Shown here: piece by piece, positions 21,130-32,435 of the stretch | Layout: each line of letters starts with the position of its first letter | Numbering within the stretch: the first letter of the stretch is position 1 | Assembly (NCBI GenBank): GCA_947650365.1 | Contig: OX393552.1 | Location: 52,521,428-52,585,427, forward strand | Length of the DNA stretch: 64,000 bases | DNA from: Chamaelirium japonicum | Taxonomy: Eukaryota > Streptophyta > Magnoliopsida > Liliales > Melanthiaceae | Direction of reading: 5' to 3' | The notes under the pieces: generated by a model | What the model was told of the DNA's origin: nothing | Database searches by the model: none | The model's input: the letters and a program-made list of their open reading frames with translations, nothing else | Position numbers and translations under genes: made by a program

Positions 21130-23292
21130 AGTCCCTCCGTCTCCTCGTTTTGATGGTATTCTAGGGTCACATCCCTCCACCACGTTAGTCAACTGTGGAC
21201 GTCGTCAGGGTCCCCTCCGCCATGATGGCGGGACTGCTGCTGCCGCTGATCTCCCTACTCTAGCACCGACTGCCACCACTCCTGCTCTGTCTCGGTTTTA
21301 CTCCGACCGCCTCCAGTGCTTTGAGGAGTTACTGTTTCGATACCTCGCCTCCACCGGCTCTTCGATAGATCACAGTCTCTCTGCCACTCCGGGTACTTCT
21401 GCTCAGTCTCGGTCTTACTCTCACCGCCTCCAGCGCTTTGAGGAGTTACTGTTTCGACACCTCGCCTCCACCAGCTCTTCGACAGATCACAGTCTTTCTG
21501 CCACTCCGGGTACTACAGCTCCATGGATCTTCGACTCGGGTGCCTCCTGCCACCTTGCCTCCGATCCTTCTGTACTCACGGACTGTAGCCCTGCTCCCAC
21601 CCACCTGGGAATCCATACTGCTGACGGGACTCGTGTACCCATTTCGCAGTGTGGATCCATCACCCCTGCCTCCGATCCCACTGGTCGCCTAACCTTACCT
21701 TGTGTTCACCTTGCTCCCCGCTTAAACATTAACTTAATATCTGTTAGTTCTCTTTGTGACTCGGGTTTGATTGTTACATTTACTTCTTCTTCTTGTTCTG
21801 TGCAGGATCCGCGGACAGGTTAGAGAGTTGGGCTGGGTCGTAGAGTAGGGGGACTCTATCAGTTGGATCACCTTCAGGTTTCCATTTCCACTCCGTCAGC
21901 TATGTCTGTTACCTCTGATGCTGATTTGTGGCACAGAAGGTTAGGTCACATATCCAGTGATCGACTCTAAACCGTTTTTCGCTCTAGCGCTTTGGGTCGG
22001 GTGTCCTTCTCCCCTCTCTCTGTCTGCACTTGGTGTCGATTAGCAAAGCACCTTGCTCTTCCTATTTCTACTAGTGTTTTCTGTTCCAGCGCCCATTTTG
22101 ATCTCGTGTATTCTGACGTGTGGGGTCCTGCTCTAGTTGCCTCTTTTTCTGGTTTTTTGTATTATGTGAGCTTCATAGATGATTACTCCCGCTGCACCTG
22201 GGTCTATCTCATGCGTCGCCGCTCCGAGATTCCTCATATTTACCGGACCTTCACTACTATGCTTCACACCCAGTTTGGTCGGCGCATTAAGACTTTTCGG
22301 TCTGATTGTGCCCAGGAGTATCTCTCCTCTGAGATGCGTGAGATCCTTCAGACTCACGACACTCTTCACCAACAGTCGTGTCCCTACACCCATGAACAAA
22401 ACGGAGTCGCCGAGCGCAAACATCGCCATGTCCTCGAGACAACATGAGCTCTATTTCTGTCTGCTTCTGTTCCACATTCTTACTGGGCTGAAGCTGTCCT
22501 GACCGCTGTTCACCTCATCAACATCACTCCGTCCTCCTCCATCTCTGGTGTTTCCCCGTACGAGCGGTTTTACTCCACATCTCCTGACTACTCTCTTTTT
22601 CGTACCTTTGGATGCACGTGTTTCGTCCTCCTCCCTCCCCATGAGCGCACCAAGCTCTCTGCTAGGTCTGTTAGGTGTGTTCACTTAGGACTCAATCGGG
22701 AGCACAAGGGATATCGGTGCTACGATCCCTTGGTTTGCCGGATCCGTGTCTCTCGTCACATCTCCTTTGTAGAGGATGTCCCATACTTTTCCACTGAGTC
22801 CCGGGATCTTCCCTTACCACATACGTCATCTTCTACGCCGTCACCCCCTCTCACCATCCCCTTCCTACCTCCGTATCCTGCTCCCACGCCCACCTTCCCG
22901 ATTGAGCCTCTTCTACCTTCCTCGCCTCCCCTGTCTCCATCACCTCCATCTCCACCTCCATCTCCCTCGTCTCCACCACCTCCCCCGCCACCTCCCTCTC
23001 CCCCGTCACCTCCACCACCACCACCTGTCACGCGTGTCTACGTTCGTCGCTCCACAGTTCCTCCCACCGAAACTGTCTCACTGGTACTACTTTGTCTGCA
23101 GCTGCTCCCACCTCTCCGGCCGCGGATCCTGGTCCTGTTCGGTGCTACCTTTCGCACGAACATCACCCTCCTGACAGATATGACTTCCCCTGACAGGTTT
23201 GGTTACTCTGTGTTTACTCATGTTTTTCCTGACACTTCTGGACACTTTGTTGTTGCCTCTTACTCTCCGTTCTACCAGGTCTTTCTTACAGC
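21130..23292 (+). pseudogene. Copia pol, part 1: zinc-knuckle remnant, protease, integrase
   Basis: A weak zinc-knuckle remnant (VNCGRR..GPLRHDGG) lies near 21190. An 85-110-bp segment encoding RLQ.FEELLFR.LAST is duplicated in tandem (21296-21400 and 21410-21510). Protease follows with WIFDSGASCHLA (catalytic D-S-G), then the GAG-pre-integrase LWHRRLGHIS near 21930 and CTWCRLAKH. The integrase core has SDVWGP and IDDYSR with the expected aspartates and HEQNGVAERKHRHVLE. The tail has ERFY..FGC.CFV and a proline-rich stretch. Stops at about 21822, 21968 and 22446 disable it. It is interrupted at 23297 by the nested element. Confidence 0.9.
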
Positions 23293-23297
23293 TCTTC

Positions 23298-23778
23298 TGA
23301 TGTGATCCGACTTGGGCCCAAGCCCGTTGGCCCACCCGAAGGCCCATCCTAGCCTGCCATAGATGGATAAGGCAGGATATCTCTTATGATATCTTTTAAT
23401 ATCTTTTAGATTTAAGATCTTTATTTTAGGCAAGTTGTTAGGATCATTATTGGCTTTTAATTTGTTGCCATTTTTATCTTTTCTTTTAGCCTATTTAAAG
23501 GCTCCCATTGTAACCTTTGAAGGACAGATTATGATGAATGAAAATTGATGGCGGATGCCTTCGTTGGCTCATGGATTTGAGTCCCCACCTTGTACCCTGA
23601 TGGATTTCAGGCCCCCTCTCGTCTAAGCTTCTAGTCTTTTCTTCTCTGTCACAGTTCTTACCCCCTCCGCCACTTCCTCTCGGTGATTCCGTATCACTAG
23701 TTATCTTTTTACAAAGAAAATACCAAAAATATTACATCGCCTTCATCAACCGCCCTCCGACGACGCGCGCCTGCATCA
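23298..23778 (+). repeat. 5' LTR of family X element
   Basis: TGATGTGATCC..CCTGCATCA. Contains a TATA-like ctatttaaag at 23491-23500, a plausible LTR promoter. Confidence 0.95.
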
Positions 23779-23794
23779 AGTTGGTATCAGAGCT
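23779..23794 (+). other. Family X primer binding site (tRNA-Met)
   Basis: agTTGGTATCAGAGCT directly after the 5' LTR. Confidence 0.9.
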
Positions 23795-24689
23795 TTGGCT
23801 TCGTGGTGTTTCCGTACCACGAACGATCTTCGCTTCGATCGCCGTCGTCCATCGTCATCGTCACCGTTCCATCGTCACCATCCTCGCCGAGTTGTCATCT
23901 TCTTCTGGTACGTCGCCCTACAATCCCAACAAAAAAAAAAAAAAAGAGAAGAAGAAGAGAGATCAGATCTTGAAAAAAAAAAAAAGAGAGATCATATCTG
24001 TTGAGAGAAAAAAAAAAGAGGAGAAAGGAAACCCTCTTCAACCGAACCCCTCTCCTTTGCCGCCCGCCCGTCCACCGCAAGCCGCCCCTTCCTCCCGCTC
24101 CACCCGCTGAACCGCACCTCTTGTTCCGTGCTCCCGCGCACCCCGCAGCCAAAAAAAAAACCCCAAACAGATCTGTCGCTGATCTGTGAAGAAAAAAAAA
24201 GAAAAAGAGAGAGATCAGATCTGTTGAGAGAAAAAAAAAAAAAGGAGAAAGGAAACCTCCTTCATCTGCTACCCACCTCCTTTGCTCGCTCGTGCAACCA
24301 CCGCAAGCCACCCGCGAACCCTCTCCTTTGCCGCTGCACCCTTCCTCTCGTTCCACCCGCTGAACCACCACCCTTTCCCGTGCTTCCGCGCACCCCGCAG
24401 CCAAAAAAAAAAAAAAAAACAAAAAAACCAGATCTGTATCAGATCTGTGATACAGCAGAAAAAGGAAAAGAAAGAATAGAAGGAAAGAAAGAAGAAAGGG
24501 AAAGAAAAAGAAAAAGGAAAGAAGAGGAGAAAATGCAAGATTTCTTACCTTATTGCCGGTTGCTAGCCGCTGCCCCGCCCCCCTTTTGCTCCCAGCTGCA
24601 GCCGCTGCCCCCTTTGCTCCTTCCCTACCTGCCAACAAAACAAACAACACAAAAAAAAAAAAAAAAAACCCTAATCCGAACCCCCCCTT

Positions 24690-25829
24690 TTGCTCCTTTC
24701 TATTTTCCCAATTCACCCCCCACCACAACCCTTAGATCCCCATCCAACAGCCCTCAAATCCCCAACCTTTCTAGTTACTATTTTGCACTTAAGTGCTGAA
24801 CCCGAGTTGAATTCGGATCCAACCCGTTTACAAAAACAGATCCGCCAACTTCAATTGGACATATCTCCTTCATTTCTAGTCCGTTTTTGGCATACGACCT
24901 ATCAAATCGAAGGGTTTTTCGAGCTCTACGCATCCATACCATCAGCAAAAATTTTCAGTGAACCAGTAATTACAGATTTCCAGATTTACCCCTGGACCAC
25001 ACTTCCACCATTGTGCATGGATGCCAAGATCCAAGGATTGAGTCGTTGTCATCAAGGGAACAACTCCGTCTATGAGTATACTTCAGCATTCTATCGGCGC
25101 ATGATCCGCTATGGTTTTTCAGAGAAAGATTTCTTGGCAGTGGTACTGTACATTAGAGGACTCCGCTCCGACGTAAAGGGCAAGTTTTCAGCTGGATCTT
25201 GGAGGGATCTAGACGAAGCCTATGAGATAGCTTGTGGGATTGAATGGGAGCTACAGCAAATGGACTCATCTCTAGCGGCCTCCACAGATGAGACTTCACC
25301 TCCAGCACTTCCAGCAGAGCCTCCACCACCGACAGAGCTTCCTCCAGTTGTATCTTCGGCAGATCCATCACCTCCAGTACCACCACCAGCAGACGAGCTT
25401 CCCCTTCCAGAGGATCTTCTGCCGCCAGCCATGCTACCACCTACTGCGGATTCTTTCGAGGATGTCTCTCTAGCCGAGCTTCAGCAGATTGATTTTCTTG
25501 GGCTAGACCGACTATTGGTGCCTACAGTGTTTGTTCAGCTCTACATCCGTTTAGGTGAGCCGATGTTCGAGCTACTGCAGCGGTCTGATATTACTATCCG
25601 ACTCGATCGTCTACCCCAGCACCACTTTGATGTATGTTTCCCGATCGACGGCAGTGATACCTTCTCATGGGACCCCGGTGGTACCTTCGGTGTAATGAGG
25701 CATCATTTGTTGGGCCTCCACCATCAACTCCTGACGACAGATACCACATCGGCGAAATCCTCGATGATGATTGCGCTTTACCGTATGAACTCGAGGGCGA
25801 GTTCTTCGCAGCGGAAGCGAATGATGTGA
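24690..25829 (+). CDS. Gag-like protein of family X element (379 aa)
   Basis: Intact 379-codon frame, from a start chosen as the first ATG of the open frame; the true start may be later, since the first 40 residues are proline-rich leader. Residues about 105-190 (VYEYTSAFYRRMIRYGFSEKD, LYIRGLRSDVKG, DLDEAYEIACGIEWEL) resemble the retrotransposon gag fold seen in LTR elements. Residues 195-255 are proline/serine/glutamate-rich. The C-terminus has IDFLGLDR and VMRHHLLGLHHQ. It then differs from its relatives because of a small frameshift: in a second frame the element still reads LEGEFFAAEAND up to the LTR. It probably forms particles, with pol supplied by another element. The stop lies 8 bp inside the 3' LTR. 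Confidence 0.75.
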   Translation: MLLSIFPIHPPPQPLDPHPTALKSPTFLVTILHLSAEPELNSDPTRLQKQIRQLQLDISPSFLVRFWHTTYQIEGFFELYASIPSAKIFSEPVITDFQIYPWTTLPPLCMDAKIQGLSRCHQGNNSVYEYTSAFYRRMIRYGFSEKDFLAVVLYIRGLRSDVKGKFSAGSWRDLDEAYEIACGIEWELQQMDSSLAASTDETSPPALPAEPPPPTELPPVVSSADPSPPVPPPADELPLPEDLLPPAMLPPTADSFEDVSLAELQQIDFLGLDRLLVPTVFVQLYIRLGEPMFELLQRSDITIRLDRLPQHHFDVCFPIDGSDTFSWDPGGTFGVMRHHLLGLHHQLLTTDTTSAKSSMMIALYRMNSRASSSQRKRMM

Positions 25830-26302
25830 TCCGACTTGGGCCCAAGCCCGTTGGCTCACCCGAAGGCCCATCCTAGCCTGCCATAGATGGATAAGGCAGG
25901 ATATCTCTTATGATATCTTTTAATATCTTTTAGATTTAAGATCTTTATTTTAGGCAAGTTGTTAGGATCATTATTGGCTTTTAATTTGTTGCCATTTTTA
26001 TCTTTTCTTTTAGCCTATTTAAAGGCTCCCATTGTAACCTTTGAAGGACAGATTATGATGAATGAAAATTGATGGCGGATGCCTTCGTTGGCTCATGGAT
26101 TTGAGTCCCCACCTTGTACCCTGATGGATTTCAGGCCCCCTCTCGTCTAAGCTTCTAGTCTTTTCTTCTCTGTCACAGTTCTTACCCCCTCCGCCACTTC
26201 CTCTCGGTGATTCCGTATCACTAGTTATCTTTTTACAAAGAAAATACCAAAAATATTACATCGCCTTCATCAACCGCCCTCCGACGACGCGCGCCTGCAT
26301 CA
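25822..26302 (+). repeat. 3' LTR of family X element
   Basis: 481 bp, essentially identical to the 5' LTR (one C/T difference seen near base 35). Followed by TCTTC. Confidence 0.95.
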
Positions 26303-27839
26303 TCTTCACACCCACCGGGAGACCCAGTCATACCGTGAGGCAGTTGTACACCCATAGTGGCGACAGGCCATGACAGTCGAACTTGAGACCTTTTAGCGGA
26401 CTCAGACGTGGGATTTGGTTACTTGTCCCACTGGCGTGGTTCTTGTTAGCTGCAAATGGATCTTCAAAATCAAGACTCGACCTGATGGGTCCATTGAGCG
26501 GCATAAGACGCGCCTTGTTGCTCGTGGTTTCTCCTAGGAGTATGGGATTGACTACGAGGAGACGTTTGCTCCAGTGGCTCGGATGACTACCGTTCGCACC
26601 CTCTTAGCTGTGGCAGCTGCTCGAGGGTGGCCTCTATATCAGATGGATGTGACCAACGCATTTCTCCACGGTGATCTCTCAGAGGAGGTATACATGGCTC
26701 CTCCACCGGGCATCCCTGCTCCTTCAGGTCATGTCTGTTGTTTGCGTCGAGCCATCTATGGGCTCAAGCAGGCCCTTCGTGCCTGGTTTGAGTGTTTCCG
26801 CAGTGCAGTCCTGGCCGCCGGGTTTGTTGAGCACCACTCTGACTATGCCCTGTTCACTCGCTTCTCCAGTCAAGGTATTGCAGTTCTTCTCTATGTGGAT
26901 GATATGATCATCACCGGGGATGACAGTGCCACCATAGCGTCCCTTCAGCGCCACCTCGAGAGTCAGTTTGAGATGAAAGATCTGCGCCCTCTTCGCTACT
27001 TTTTGGGCCTCGAGATTGCCTGGTCAGCTCGTGGTCTGTTGGTCTCCCAGCAAAAGTATATCTCCGACATCTTTGCTGATGCTGCTCTTACTGATTCTCG
27101 CACTGCTGACACACCCATGGAGCTCAATTTGAAGCTTCTTTCTACAGATGGTGAGCCACTCCAGGATGTCTCCCGCTACCAGAGGCTAGTTGGGATGCTC
27201 GTCTACCTCACTATGACCCGGCCAGACATTGCCCATGCTGTTGGCATTGTCAATCAGTTTGTTCAGGCTCCTCGTTCGGTTCACTATGCAGCACTTCTTC
27301 GGATTATTCGCTACCTCCGAGACACCATCACCCGCTCACTACTCTTTCCCTCCACCTCTCCGTTGGTGCTGCGTGCCTACTCCGATGCAGATTGGGCAGG
27401 TGATGTAGCCACTCGCCGTTCTACTACCGGATACTGTGTGTTCCTTGGTGATTCTCTCATTTCTTGGCGAAGCAAGAAACAGGAGTCTGTTACTCGCTCC
27501 AGCATCGAAGCCGAATACAGGGCTATGGCTTCTACCACCACAGAGATTGTCTGGCTTCGCCGCCTTCTACTCGATCTGAGAGTTGTGATATCCGGGCCGA
27601 CGCCTCTCTTCTGTGACAACCGGAGTGCTATTCAGATTGCTAGCAACCTGGTCTTCCATGAGCGGACAAAACATATTGAGGTTGATTGTCACTATGTTCG
27701 CCAGAAGTTTCTAGACCACACCATCTCCTTGCCATTCATTCCATCATCGGAGCAGACTGCTGATTTTCTGACGAAGCCTCTTACGATTGTTCGCTTCCGG
27801 CATTTTATCGGCAAACTCTCGGTCCATGATCCACCGTGA
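26303..27839 (+). pseudogene. Copia pol, part 2: reverse transcriptase and RNase H
   Basis: Continues the copia polyprotein after the nested insertion. RT motifs are GIDYEETFAPVARM, QMDVTNAFLHGDL, the catalytic YVDDMIITG at about 26890-26916, and YFLGLEIA. RNase H motifs are YSDADWAG, SRSSIEAEYRAMA, CDNRSAIQIA, HVDCHYVR-like and DFLTKPL. The frame from 26574 to 27839 is open (421 codons), but upstream it has stops near 26397 and 26535. It ends 13 bp before the 3' LTR. Confidence 0.93.
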
Positions 27840-27852
27840 GTTTGAAGGGGAG

Positions 27853-27992
27853 TGTTAATGTATAGAGATGGTTCGGGTTATATGTACAGTCGTGTCTGGT
27901 TGTGTGTGTATTCATGTACATATATATTGGGCTTCAGTCCCTCAATGAGATGCATTCCATTCTTTCCAAACCCTAGCCGTCATCTCCTAACA
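27853..27992 (+). repeat. Copia 3' LTR
   Basis: 140 bp, TGTTAATG..CCTAACA, followed by GGTGA. Confidence 0.95.
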
Positions 27993-27997
27993 GGTGA

Positions 27998-28130
27998 TGA
28001 GGATGTCAATGAACCAGATGGTGATTGTGATGGTGATGAACCAGATGGAGATGATGGCGAGGATGACGGATGATGAGCGACAACGCGAGGATCGTTTGCG
28101 GTGTTAGATCACCACGAAGCTCGGATACCA
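27998..28130 (-). mobile_element. Family X copy, leader region (minus), part 2
   Basis: On the minus strand this is the primer site (agttggtatccgagct, one change) and CATCATC-rich leader that directly follows the LTR. It continues at 20034 across the copia insertion. Confidence 0.65.
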
Positions 28131-28530
28131 ACTTGATGTAGGCGCACGTCGTCGAATGGCGATTGATGAAGATGGAGAAGTAGACGGTGTAATGTTCTAG
28201 TAATTTTCTATGTAAAATGATAACTAGTGATACGAGATCACTGAGAGAGGAAAGAGCGGAGGGTTAAGAACTATGACAGAGAAGAAGGGATTGGGATATT
28301 AGATGTAAGAAGGCCTGAAATCCATCAGGAATAGAGGTAGAGGACTCAAATACATGATCCAACGAAGGCGTCCGCTATAAAATTTCATTCATCATAATGT
28401 CTTTTTCAATGGTTATAATGGGGGTCTTTAAATAGGCTCTAGGAAAACATAAAAATAACAGCAAATAAAATCAAATCCTAACCATAATTCAAGTTTTTAA
28501 TCCTAGATTTATATCCTAACCAAATAAAAA
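28131..28530 (-). repeat. Family X LTR, minus orientation, truncated
   Basis: In reverse it runs from ttttaaatacatg to cgcctacatca, matching 39204-39973 and the 481-bp LTR. The LTR start is missing: the gag fragment at 28560 joins it directly. Confidence 0.8.
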
Positions 28531-28559
28531 CATGTATTTAAAACGATCACTCGATCTGC

Positions 28560-29060
28560 TGAGGCTTAGCTAGGGAGACCACTTCGAAAGAATCCGCTGT
28601 AGGTGGTCACGTGGTAGACATTAGTAGATCCTCTGGAGGAGGGAACTCGTCTGCAAGTGGTGGTGCTGGAGGTGATGGGTTCACCAAAGGTGCAACTGAA
28701 GGAAGCTCTATCGGTGGTGGAGGCTCCACTGGAGGTGCTGGAGGTTAAGACTCATCTGAGAAGGCCGCTGAAGGTGAGACCATTTGTTGTATCTCCCATT
28801 CAATCTCGTAAGCAATCTCATACATTTCATCCAAGTCCCTCCAAGATCTAAATGAAAATTGATCTTGAATGTCTGAGCAGAGTCCTCTAACATACTGTTC
28901 CATCGGCAGAGATCTGTCTCTGAAAAACCATAGCGGATCATGCACCGATAGTTTCTCAAAGTATTGTCGTAGACAGAGTCGTTCCTTTGAAAACAACGAG
29001 CTAACCTTTGCATCTTGATGTGCCAGAGGTAAAATTGTAAATATGTAATTACAAGCTCAC
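28560..29060 (-). pseudogene. Family X gag fragment, minus orientation
   Basis: Minus-strand frames read VYDNTLRNYRCMIRYGFSE, SWRDLDEMYEIAYEIEWE and a proline/serine linker, matching the gag of 24690-25829. Frameshifts and stops are present. Because it precedes an LTR that is followed by a primer site and leader, the order suggests a tandem (internal-LTR-internal) arrangement. Confidence 0.8.
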
Positions 29061-29122
29061 TGAAAATTTTTGTCGATGTTATGGATGCGTAAGCCTCCGA
29101 AAGGGCTTTGATTTGGTATCAA

Positions 29123-29262
29123 CAGTGTTCTAAAAAGCAGCCTAGTCGGTCGCCTTGGCGCTAGAAGGCCCCCCACCGCCCAGTCTAGTCCTAGGCGGTG
29201 CAGAAAAATGGCCCAAATCTATAGGCGGGTCTAGGCGGCCGCCTAGGCACTAGAACGTGCAT
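29123..29262. repeat. hAT-like MITE end, CCTAGGCGG family
   Basis: Starts CAGTGTTCTAAAAAGC and is crowded with cctaggcgg/ccgcc motifs, ending near ctagaacgtgcatag. Highly similar to 47576-47726. No matching target duplication was found, so this may be one end of a larger element. Confidence 0.65.
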
Positions 29263-29447
29263 AGATGTTATTCTATTATTGGTAATCATAAATTTATGGT
29301 TTGGAATGTACTAATATTATGAATATTATGATATTATCTGAGATAATATCATACTTGCTTTTGTTCTTGTTAATCTTGAGTTTATTGTTATGTAAATGAT
29401 ACATGTTCTTTAAAATAATAGTTGGGATAACCTTGAATTTATAGTAA

Positions 29448-31286
29448 ATGGATATAGAAAAAATGAGAGGGGGCGGAGAACGACACCAGGGCGACTTCCG
29501 TCCTTCACCCGACTCCTGGCATTCTTGTACTCAGCGCCGTCACCAGAACCCCGCCCTTAACCCCAAGATCCTCAATGGATACTGGCGTCAGTCCTCGGCT
29601 GTTGGGCCCTTCCCCCCTTTGATCAGAGAGATGCATGAGCGACACCTTGTTCTCAACCCTAGGGTCCAAAACGGACGTTGGAGAGACGGAGTGCCTCGGG
29701 CCCCAGGCACCATTGGTTGTGGGCCCCCTAGATCTCTCATTGATCGAGATGACGGTAGGTCTTTTCCACTCAGACCTAGCCATCATGGCGGCGTCAGCAA
29801 CACCTTGGAAACCGAGCGGTCTCGTCCAGCCTCTTGGGCTTCCCATTTATTTGGTCAGCCAGCACCTCCCCCCCCCCCCCCCTCCGCCTCCCCCTCCATC
29901 TCATCTTCCTCACTCCACTCTGCCCCCTCTGCTCTCGCTACCCAAGCTTCTTCGGCCTTCGCATCTCCCCAGGCCTCCGCCTACGCCTACCCTTCAACCT
30001 AGACCTCCTTCACCCCCTCCGCCTCAGTCGAACCCGCCGCCCCCTACCTCAGCGCTCCTTCCCATTCTGAGAAGGTCCTTATTCCCTTTCCTCAAGGTTG
30101 TTGCTTCCGCTGTGGTGACAGAGGTCATCTTCGCTCTGCTTGTCGAAACGCCATGGTCTGCTGGGTTTGCCGAGGGATCGGTCACTCTTCCAACGTGTGT
30201 TCGCTTCGGGTTATCCTTGCTCCTTCTTTCCACAACCAGCCTGCCTTCCATCCGCCTTCTCCCCCCAAATCCTTTCCCCCCTCCTTCGTTACCATCCCGG
30301 AGTCCTTTGATTCACATTCCACCATCGCCAAACTTGACTCCTGTGCAATCATTCAGGTCTTCGGTGGTTCCCCTAACCCATCTGAGCTTTCTTTAGCCTT
30401 CAGCACTTTCTGGCAATCTGAGTGGTCCTTTCCTACTTGGAGCTTGGGCCATTCAGAATACCTTGTCGAGTTTCCCTCCCCATTCGTCAGGCATTCAGTC
30501 GTCTGCAGGGTTTTGTTAGATGTTGGTCCTCTGCACCTAGAGGTTTCGGCATGGACCCCCTCTTATCGTGCCTTAGGAGCTTGCTCCTCCTCGTTAGTTC
30601 ACCTCTTCATTACAAGAATTCTGATCCCTTGTTAGAACCGCCCCGCCCTGCAGTCTGTTTTTGCAGCTTATGGAGAAGTAGTCACTGTGAATAATGAGTT
30701 TGTCGCGACAAACGATTTTCGTGAGATGGTCGTCTCCTTCAGGATTACCAATCCCTCCCTCATCACCTCCTCTTTGGTGGCCCGTTCGGAGATTTTTTCC
30801 ACGACTTAGCTATCAAAGTTATAGAACCTACCTCCTCTGCCTCTCCGTCCTCCTTTGGCTCAGCTTAGAACTCCGGCATCAACTCCAGCCCCTCCAACGC
30901 CGGACCTAGCTCACCAGTTCAAGACGATAGCACACTGGTCCTGACCTCGGTCCAAGGAAATGGTTCAACCTCGGCTTCTCCCCTTAGGCCGGAAGTAACG
31001 TTTTTGGTAACGTATCCCCTTCTCCGCAGCTGTCAGCCTTGGCTTTCAATGCTTGCCTAACGGGGCCTTTACGAAATTTGAATCCTCCCTCCGGCCAAGA
31101 GATTTATGCGGAGGAGAATCCCATTTTAGCTGATTTACCCCGAGATTCTGGGGTTTCCCCAGCCCACATTGATTCTAATAAGGACCAGCATCCTGAGGTG
31201 GAGCCTTTTAGCGCGCCTGTTGAGCCTAACTGTGATTTGGGTTTTCCTAGCCAGGGCACCGAGGACCCGAGCACTGAAGTCCCCCC
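29448..31286 (+). pseudogene. L1-type LINE ORF1, part 1
   Basis: Starts MDIEKMRGGGERHQ. After a proline-rich segment, two CCHC zinc knuckles appear at about 30100-30205 in another frame (CFRCGDRGHLRSAC and CWVCRGIGHSSNVC), as in plant L1 ORF1 nucleic-acid-binding proteins. Frameshifts separate the pieces. It is interrupted at 31287 by an hAT element and resumes at 31960. Confidence 0.8.
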
Positions 31287-31951
31287 CTATGCAGTCAAAG
31301 TCGGTTGTCGGCTCTAGTCGGTCAAGGGCCGACTAGGACTAGTCGAGACTAATTCGGGATTAGTCGGTCAAAACTTATTCCTCCCCCTGCCCCCCTCCCC
31401 CCCTCCCTAAACATATATGATATATGAACTAGCATAAATGTCAATAAGTATATGGTATTAGTCGGTTAATAACAATACATACCTTCACACTTCACAGCAT
31501 GAGTATAAATACATATGTAACAGTCTAACAAAACACAGTTGTATTGGTTTCATGCCCATGTCAGAAGACTCAGAACTAAGAATTCATCACAATATTTGTT
31601 TGATGATGTTTAATCTGTGAACAACCCAATTTTGATTATAGGATTATATGGATATCAACAAATAAACTAATTATTTGTCTATGTTTTTATCTGAGATTCT
31701 CAGGTGCTCAACAAATGATTACAGGGAAGAGCCATAGTTGTGAGTCTTGCGACTCAAGACTTTGAGTCAATGTAAAAAAATCCAAACAAAATTGCTTGCA
31801 AAAACTCCTTTCAAAAAAAAAAATTTGCTTGCAGAATGCTGCATGGGGACTAGTCGGGATTCCGCCCAGCAATGGCAGAATCGGAATTAATCGGTCGGCA
31901 AAATACCACCTGGGGACTAGTCGCCGACTAGTCCCAACTTTGATAGCATAG
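31287..31951. mobile_element. Non-autonomous hAT element (CTATGC family), copy 1
   Basis: 665 bp with inverted ends CTATGCagTCAAAGT / ACTTTGATaGCATAG and exact 8-bp target duplication GTCCCCCC (31279-31286, 31952-31959). Subterminal ACTAGTC/GACTAGT repeats sit at both ends. No transposase. A second, inverted copy is at 58656-59333. Confidence 0.93.
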
Positions 31952-31959
31952 GTCCCCCC

Positions 31960-32258
31960 CCCCCCCCCCCGCTTCGTCGTCCATGGTGGCGGGGACACCA
32001 CTTCTTTGGACGTACGCAATAAGGAGCCAGAGACTGGGCCACCAGCAACTAATGCAGAACCTGAGGAGTTTCCTTGCTTCAAGGGCGGAGGAAGATTTTG
32101 GTCTTTTGCTGAACATGCTTGACCAAGACTCAATTGTGCAGATTGCGACTGCTTGTGGGTTCTCCTTTGGGGGTGATGTAGAAGTTGCAAATGAGTTTTT
32201 GTTTTCTTCTCAGACTTTGGAGAAGTGTAGGTTTTGGCCAATGGCCTGTAAATCTTGA
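31960..32258 (+). pseudogene. L1-type LINE ORF1, part 2 (C-terminus)
   Basis: After a poly-C run the frame continues (LGHQQLMQNLRSFLASRAEEDFG, LNMLDQDSIVQIATACGFSFGG, LEKCRFWPMACKS) and ends with TGA at 32256. This is the usual end of ORF1 just ahead of the endonuclease ORF. Confidence 0.7.
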
Positions 32259-32261
32259 ATT

Positions 32262-32435
32262 AAACTTTTATCTTGGAATATTAGGGGACTGGGGATGTAG
32301 ACAAACAACGAGCTGTATCACTCTTTTGTTTGTTACACGGTGTGAATCTGGTATGCCTCCAGGAAACAAAGACTGGCAACCCTAATACCAGTTTTTGGAA
32401 GAGTCTTGAAGGTCCAAAATTTCAACAGTGGGTGT
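32262..32435 (+). pseudogene. L1-type LINE ORF2, part 1: endonuclease start
   Basis: The start of the apurinic-type endonuclease can be read across frames (LSWN.RGLG followed by a QETK-like segment near 32360), then FWK.LEGPKFQQWVS. Cut at 32435 by a hAT element and resumed at 34841 with SLDAVGASGEILIGW. Confidence 0.75.

Larger units (their letters stand above)
23298..26302 (+). mobile_element. Young gag-only LTR retrotransposon, family X, nested in copia
   Basis: 3005 bp with LTRs 23298-23778 and 25822-26302, each 481 bp. I see only one difference between them. Exact target duplication TCTTC at 23293-23297 and 26303-26307. A primer site follows the 5' LTR. The interior has an A-rich leader and one 379-codon frame, with no protease, RT or integrase. 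This is the plan described for terminal-repeat retrotransposons with GAG domain (TR-GAG). Relatives: the minus copy around 19880-29060 and the plus copy 38010-39973. Confidence 0.95.
20040..27992 (+). mobile_element. Ty1/copia retrotransposon with short LTRs
   Basis: 7953-bp element with 140-bp LTRs (20040-20179 and 27853-27992) and exact 5-bp target duplication GGTGA (20035-20039, 27993-27997). It has a tRNA-Met primer site and a polypurine tract (27838-27852, ttgaaggggag). The LTR copies show about five differences. Internal order is a proline-rich repeat region, zinc-knuckle remnant, protease, integrase, RT and RNase H, so copia order. A younger 3-kb element splits it between integrase and RT. 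Several stops make it non-autonomous now. Confidence 0.95.

Noticed and set aside
23895-24728. 277-codon minus-strand frame rich in phenylalanine
   Set aside because: Antisense of A-rich leader of the gag-only element; lysine/phenylalanine runs, no domain.
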